DNA of 34,755 nucleotides from Blastocatellia bacterium (lineage in GTDB: Bacteria > Acidobacteriota > Blastocatellia > HR10 > J050). Both the position numbers and the translations under genes were made by a program. The DNA lies in contig JANWZE010000031.1 in assembly GCA_025054955.1 (NCBI GenBank), forward strand, positions 102,567 to 137,321. The letters are read 5' to 3'. This document shows positions 31,808 through 34,755 of the stretch, piece after piece. The notes beneath the pieces are model-generated. The model was given only the letters and a program-made list of their open reading frames with translations, was not told the origin of the DNA and made no database searches. How positions within the stretch are numbered: the first letter of the stretch is position 1; every line of letters begins with the position of its first letter.

Positions 31808-34755
31808 GTGAAGCACATTCGTACTCATCAAGCACTCGGTTATTTCCTTGCCATTATCATAGGAATTCCGTTAGGGCTATTCACACTAGGACAACCAGGC
31901 ATGACGCAGCGGCTGGCAGCCCACGCCGATTCATTACAACAAGAGATCGCCGTTGATGACTCGGGCGTGGTCGAATATGACGATCAATTGTCGGTCGCTG
32001 ATGGTGAGCTGGATGCGGTTGCCAGCGTTGCTCAAACCACGGAGCTGAGCGTGGACGACGGCTCGTTTGAAACATCGCTGGGATTGAACAGCCCCGGAAC
32101 AACCTACTTCGTCAATCGGCTGCGACCGCCGAGCTATCCGGCTACGTTGTCGCAGATCAGAATCTTTTGGCGGTCCGCGCAAGGCATCTCGGTCAACCTG
32201 CCGGTGACGTTGCTTGTTGGCACCAATCCTGACGGTGACGAAAACATCAACGGAACTACGTTTCAGCAAACCAACGCCACGATTCAATCGCTCGGTTCGT
32301 TCAACAACTATTCGGTGCCGAGCGTGACCATCAACTCTGGCGATTTCGTTGTAGGATTTCGCGTGCAGTTTAATTCGCCAACGTTCGCCGGCGCTACCGA
32401 TACCAGCCCAACATCGAACCGCCGGTCCTATTTCTCCACTGATCCTGCCGGCGCGACGTTCACCTTGACCGAAACCATTCCCAATATCGGCGGCGGCAAT
32501 CTGGGCATTCGCGCCATCGTCACCGTGCAACAACAACCGAGCGGCGGCGTGGACGCCCTTGTTGCTTCCTACATTGATCCGAATCGCGGCGACAACGGCA
32601 CGGGTGATCTAACCAGCATCTTGAATATCGCCACGACGCCAACAATCGGCAGCAGCATCGCCACACAAGGCAATAATGCCGAAGTCGTCATCGCGCCGAA
32701 CGGTCAATACGCCATCGCCTATCCCACCGGCGCGGGTGATTCAGTCACGATCATTAACAATTTGCAATCGAATCCGGCACAAGGCCAGACGATTCAAACC
32801 GGCAACACGCCCAATGCCGTTGTGATCACACCCGACAGCAGCACTGCCATTGTGTTCAATGCGTTGAGTTCGCCGGTCACCTATCGCATCATCCAAGGTT
32901 TGCCCAGTTCACCGGCCGTATCAGGAACGTTTTCCATCACAGGCGCGAATAACACGGTGGCTGAAGATGCCGCTATCTCGCCAGCCGGCACGACTGTGCT
33001 CGTCTCACTATTCAATTCAAATCGGGTGGTCATCCTCGGCGGTTTTCCTGGCGCGCCCACATTGCGCGGCACGATTGACACCGATCAAGGACCCAATGGC
33101 ATCGCGTTCACACCCGATGGCAATACGGCATTTGTGGCGAACACGCTTGGCAACAGTATTGAGGTCATCTCCGGGTTGTTGCCCGGTAATGTCCCATTCG
33201 GCGCAAACCGCGTGTTCACCGGCGTCGGCCCCAATCCGCAGGCGATCGCTTTAACACCTGACGGAACCAAGGCGCTGGTGACAAACACGGGCGGCAATAC
33301 CGTCTCGGTTTTTCAGGTCAGCGGCACGAATTTGACCTTATTGCAAAACCTGACCGTCGGTCAATCGCCTGCTGGATTGTCCATCTCATCCGACGGGCAG
33401 ATCGCGCTCGTGGCCAATGCCGGCAGCAACACGGTTTCAGTCATTCGCGGATTGAATACGCCAAATCCGTTTGTCGCCCAAACACTCGGACCGGCGCAAT
33501 CCTTGGATACGGCTACATTCGCCGAGCGCTCCGTTGCGTTAGTTCCAAGTGGCGCGCCGCCGCCACAAGCGCCGGATTTCGTCGTGGAAAACCTGAGCAT
33601 CAGTCCAACCAGCGCAGCGCCCGGAGCTAACGTCACAGTTAATTTCACCATTCGCAATCAGGGGAATGCGACAGCCGGCAGCGCTACCCACACCATTGTG
33701 CTGTCACCGGACAACAACATCACCACTGGCGATCAATTGTTATTGAGCGTAGCGACGCCGGCACTGGCGGCAGGCGCGGCGCAGGCATTTTCGCAGACAG
33801 TGACGATTCCTGGGAGCGCGGCAGCCGGGACGCAGTTCATCGGTGTGATCGCGGATGCGCCGAACGCGGTGGCCGAATCGAACGAAGGGAACAACACGGC
33901 AGCGACGCCGATCACGATTGTGGCGCTGCAACCTGATCTGATCGTGCAGAACCTCAGTGTGAGTCCGACGACGGCCAACGCTGGATCGAACGTGACGGTG
34001 AGTTTCACGATTCGGAATCAGGGCAGTGCGTCGGCAGCTTCGACGAGTCACAACATCGTGTTGTCGGTGGATAACGTGATCACCGGTGCTGATCAGGTGT
34101 TGTTGAGTGTGGCGACGCCTGTGCTGGCGGCTGGTGCGCAGCAAGCGTTCACGCAGGTGGTGACGATTCCTGCTGGAGCGGCAGCGGGGACGCAGTTCAT
34201 CGGTGTGATCGCGGATGCGCCGAACACAGTGACAGAGTCCGACGAAGGGAACAACACGGCTGCGACGCCGATCACGATTGTGGCGCTGCAACCTGATCTG
34301 ATTGTGCAGAACCTCAGTGTGAGTCCGACGACGGTGAGTGCTGGGTCGAGCGTGACGGTGAGTTTCACGATTCGGAATCAGGGCAGTGCGTCGGCGGCTT
34401 CGACGAGTCACAACATCGTGTTGTCGGTGGATAACGTGATCACCGGCGCTGATCAGGTGTTGTTGAGTGTGGCGACGCCTGTGCTGGCGGCTGGTGCGCA
34501 GCAAGCGTTCACGCAGGTGGTGACGATTCCTGCTGGAGCGACAGCGGGGACGCAGTTCATCGGTGTGATCGCGGATGCGCCGAACGCGGTGGCCGAATCG
34601 AACGAAGGGAACAACACGGCAGCAACGCCGATCACGATTGTGGCGGCGCAGCCCGATCTGATCGTGCAGAACCTCAGTGTAAGTCCGACGACGATGACTG
34701 CTGGGTCGAACGTGACGGTGAGTTTCACGATTCGGAATCAGGGCAGTGCGTCGGC
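31808..34755 (+). CDS. Exported mosaic protein, partial: terminal domain, propeller, CARDB repeats (runs off the window)
   Basis: At least 982 codons, open to the window end. The start is a GTG at 31808 behind AGGAGGAGACAAG; the frame is in line with the signal peptide (YFLAIIIGIPLGLFTLG), which closely resembles that of the 1375-residue paralogue. Parts: beta-sandwich about 80-240 (VDDGSFETSLG, NRLRPPSYPATL, GDFVVGFRV, RRSYFSTD, LGIRAIV); YVTN-type propeller about 248-575 that is alignable to the one in 23515-27642 (TQGNNAEVV-APNGQYA, PDSSTAIVFNA, FAERS); then CARDB Ig-like repeats of 120 residues from about 589 (PDLIVQNLSVSPTT, FTIRNQGSASA, GTQFIGVIADAPN, ESNEGNNTAATPI). Here CARDB takes the place of BACON repeats. 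The C-terminal part lies outside. Confidence 0.85.
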   Translation, partial: MKHIRTHQALGYFLAIIIGIPLGLFTLGQPGMTQRLAAHADSLQQEIAVDDSGVVEYDDQLSVADGELDAVASVAQTTELSVDDGSFETSLGLNSPGTTYFVNRLRPPSYPATLSQIRIFWRSAQGISVNLPVTLLVGTNPDGDENINGTTFQQTNATIQSLGSFNNYSVPSVTINSGDFVVGFRVQFNSPTFAGATDTSPTSNRRSYFSTDPAGATFTLTETIPNIGGGNLGIRAIVTVQQQPSGGVDALVASYIDPNRGDNGTGDLTSILNIATTPTIGSSIATQGNNAEVVIAPNGQYAIAYPTGAGDSVTIINNLQSNPAQGQTIQTGNTPNAVVITPDSSTAIVFNALSSPVTYRIIQGLPSSPAVSGTFSITGANNTVAEDAAISPAGTTVLVSLFNSNRVVILGGFPGAPTLRGTIDTDQGPNGIAFTPDGNTAFVANTLGNSIEVISGLLPGNVPFGANRVFTGVGPNPQAIALTPDGTKALVTNTGGNTVSVFQVSGTNLTLLQNLTVGQSPAGLSISSDGQIALVANAGSNTVSVIRGLNTPNPFVAQTLGPAQSLDTATFAERSVALVPSGAPPPQAPDFVVENLSISPTSAAPGANVTVNFTIRNQGNATAGSATHTIVLSPDNNITTGDQLLLSVATPALAAGAAQAFSQTVTIPGSAAAGTQFIGVIADAPNAVAESNEGNNTAATPITIVALQPDLIVQNLSVSPTTANAGSNVTVSFTIRNQGSASAASTSHNIVLSVDNVITGADQVLLSVATPVLAAGAQQAFTQVVTIPAGAAAGTQFIGVIADAPNTVTESDEGNNTAATPITIVALQPDLIVQNLSVSPTTVSAGSSVTVSFTIRNQGSASAASTSHNIVLSVDNVITGADQVLLSVATPVLAAGAQQAFTQVVTIPAGATAGTQFIGVIADAPNAVAESNEGNNTAATPITIVAAQPDLIVQNLSVSPTTMTAGSNVTVSFTIRNQGSAS
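33572..34755 (+). repeat. 360-bp tandem DNA repeats encoding CARDB units
   Basis: Units start at 33572, 33932, 34292 and 34652 (the last is cut off). The second and third are almost identical at the DNA level; the first is clearly more diverged in its front half and then joins the common sequence near 33820. This suggests recent tandem expansion. Confidence 0.92.

Noticed and set aside
33740-34504. 254-codon minus-strand frame rich in Arg and His
   Set aside because: Antisense shadow of the 360-bp CARDB repeats; its periodicity simply mirrors them and it has no ribosome site.
1-34755. Search for tRNA, rRNA, CRISPR array, transposase or integrase
   Set aside because: None could be recognised; the repeated blocks lack the regular spacer pattern of CRISPR and no mobile-element enzyme is encoded here.

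Overview
The window looks like a chromosomal segment of a Gram-negative bacterium, most likely an Acidobacteriota member. The main clue is the 1237-residue outer-membrane receptor at 3428-7141: a carboxypeptidase-regulatory-like domain, then a plug, then a very long barrel ending in Phe. This Oar/TonB-dependent-receptor layout is strongly expanded in Acidobacteriota. Many other products are large exported repeat proteins (FG-GAP, beta-helix, beta-propeller, BACON, CARDB, PPC). Intergenic DNA carries several families of short dispersed repeats. I saw no rRNA, tRNA, CRISPR array, transposase or phage gene. The lineage is an inference from protein style, not from a marker gene.

Left part (1-12.8 kb): a secreted choice-of-anchor-V/FG-GAP protein; a response regulator with an unrecognised C-terminal half; the giant receptor with a clear terminator; a Roadblock/LC7 (MglB-type) protein with its own promoter; a flavoprotein that matches iodotyrosine deiodinase down to the substrate-binding Glu/Tyr/Lys; a metallo-beta-lactamase-fold hydrolase followed by an exported beta-helix protein; and an ECF-type sigma factor.

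Middle (12.8-22 kb): a three-gene operon of exported proteins. The first is a DUF6345-type protein with a caspase-like (clan CD) His/Cys dyad, the second a PepSY/propeptide-like protein, the third a NosD-type beta-helix. Next come an 800-bp gene-free patch packed with dispersed repeats, and then a minus-strand cluster of an exported alpha/beta hydrolase and lutA-lutB-lutC (L-lactate oxidation iron-sulfur/LUD complex). The lutA/lutB junction carries a 61-bp tandem duplication, and lutC carries an in-frame repeat insertion in its linker.

Right part (22-34.8 kb): a tandem array, all on the plus strand, of exported proteins in the order propeller, large mosaic, large mosaic, propeller, large mosaic (cut by the window edge). 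The mosaics mix a shared terminal beta-sandwich domain, YVTN-type propeller, BACON-like or CARDB Ig-like repeats and a PPC-like domain. In the two complete mosaics, versions of the same terminal domain sit at both the N and C ends. Near-identical internal DNA repeats point to recent duplication or gene conversion. I infer a surface or matrix protein family growing by domain shuffling; its function is not known from the sequence.
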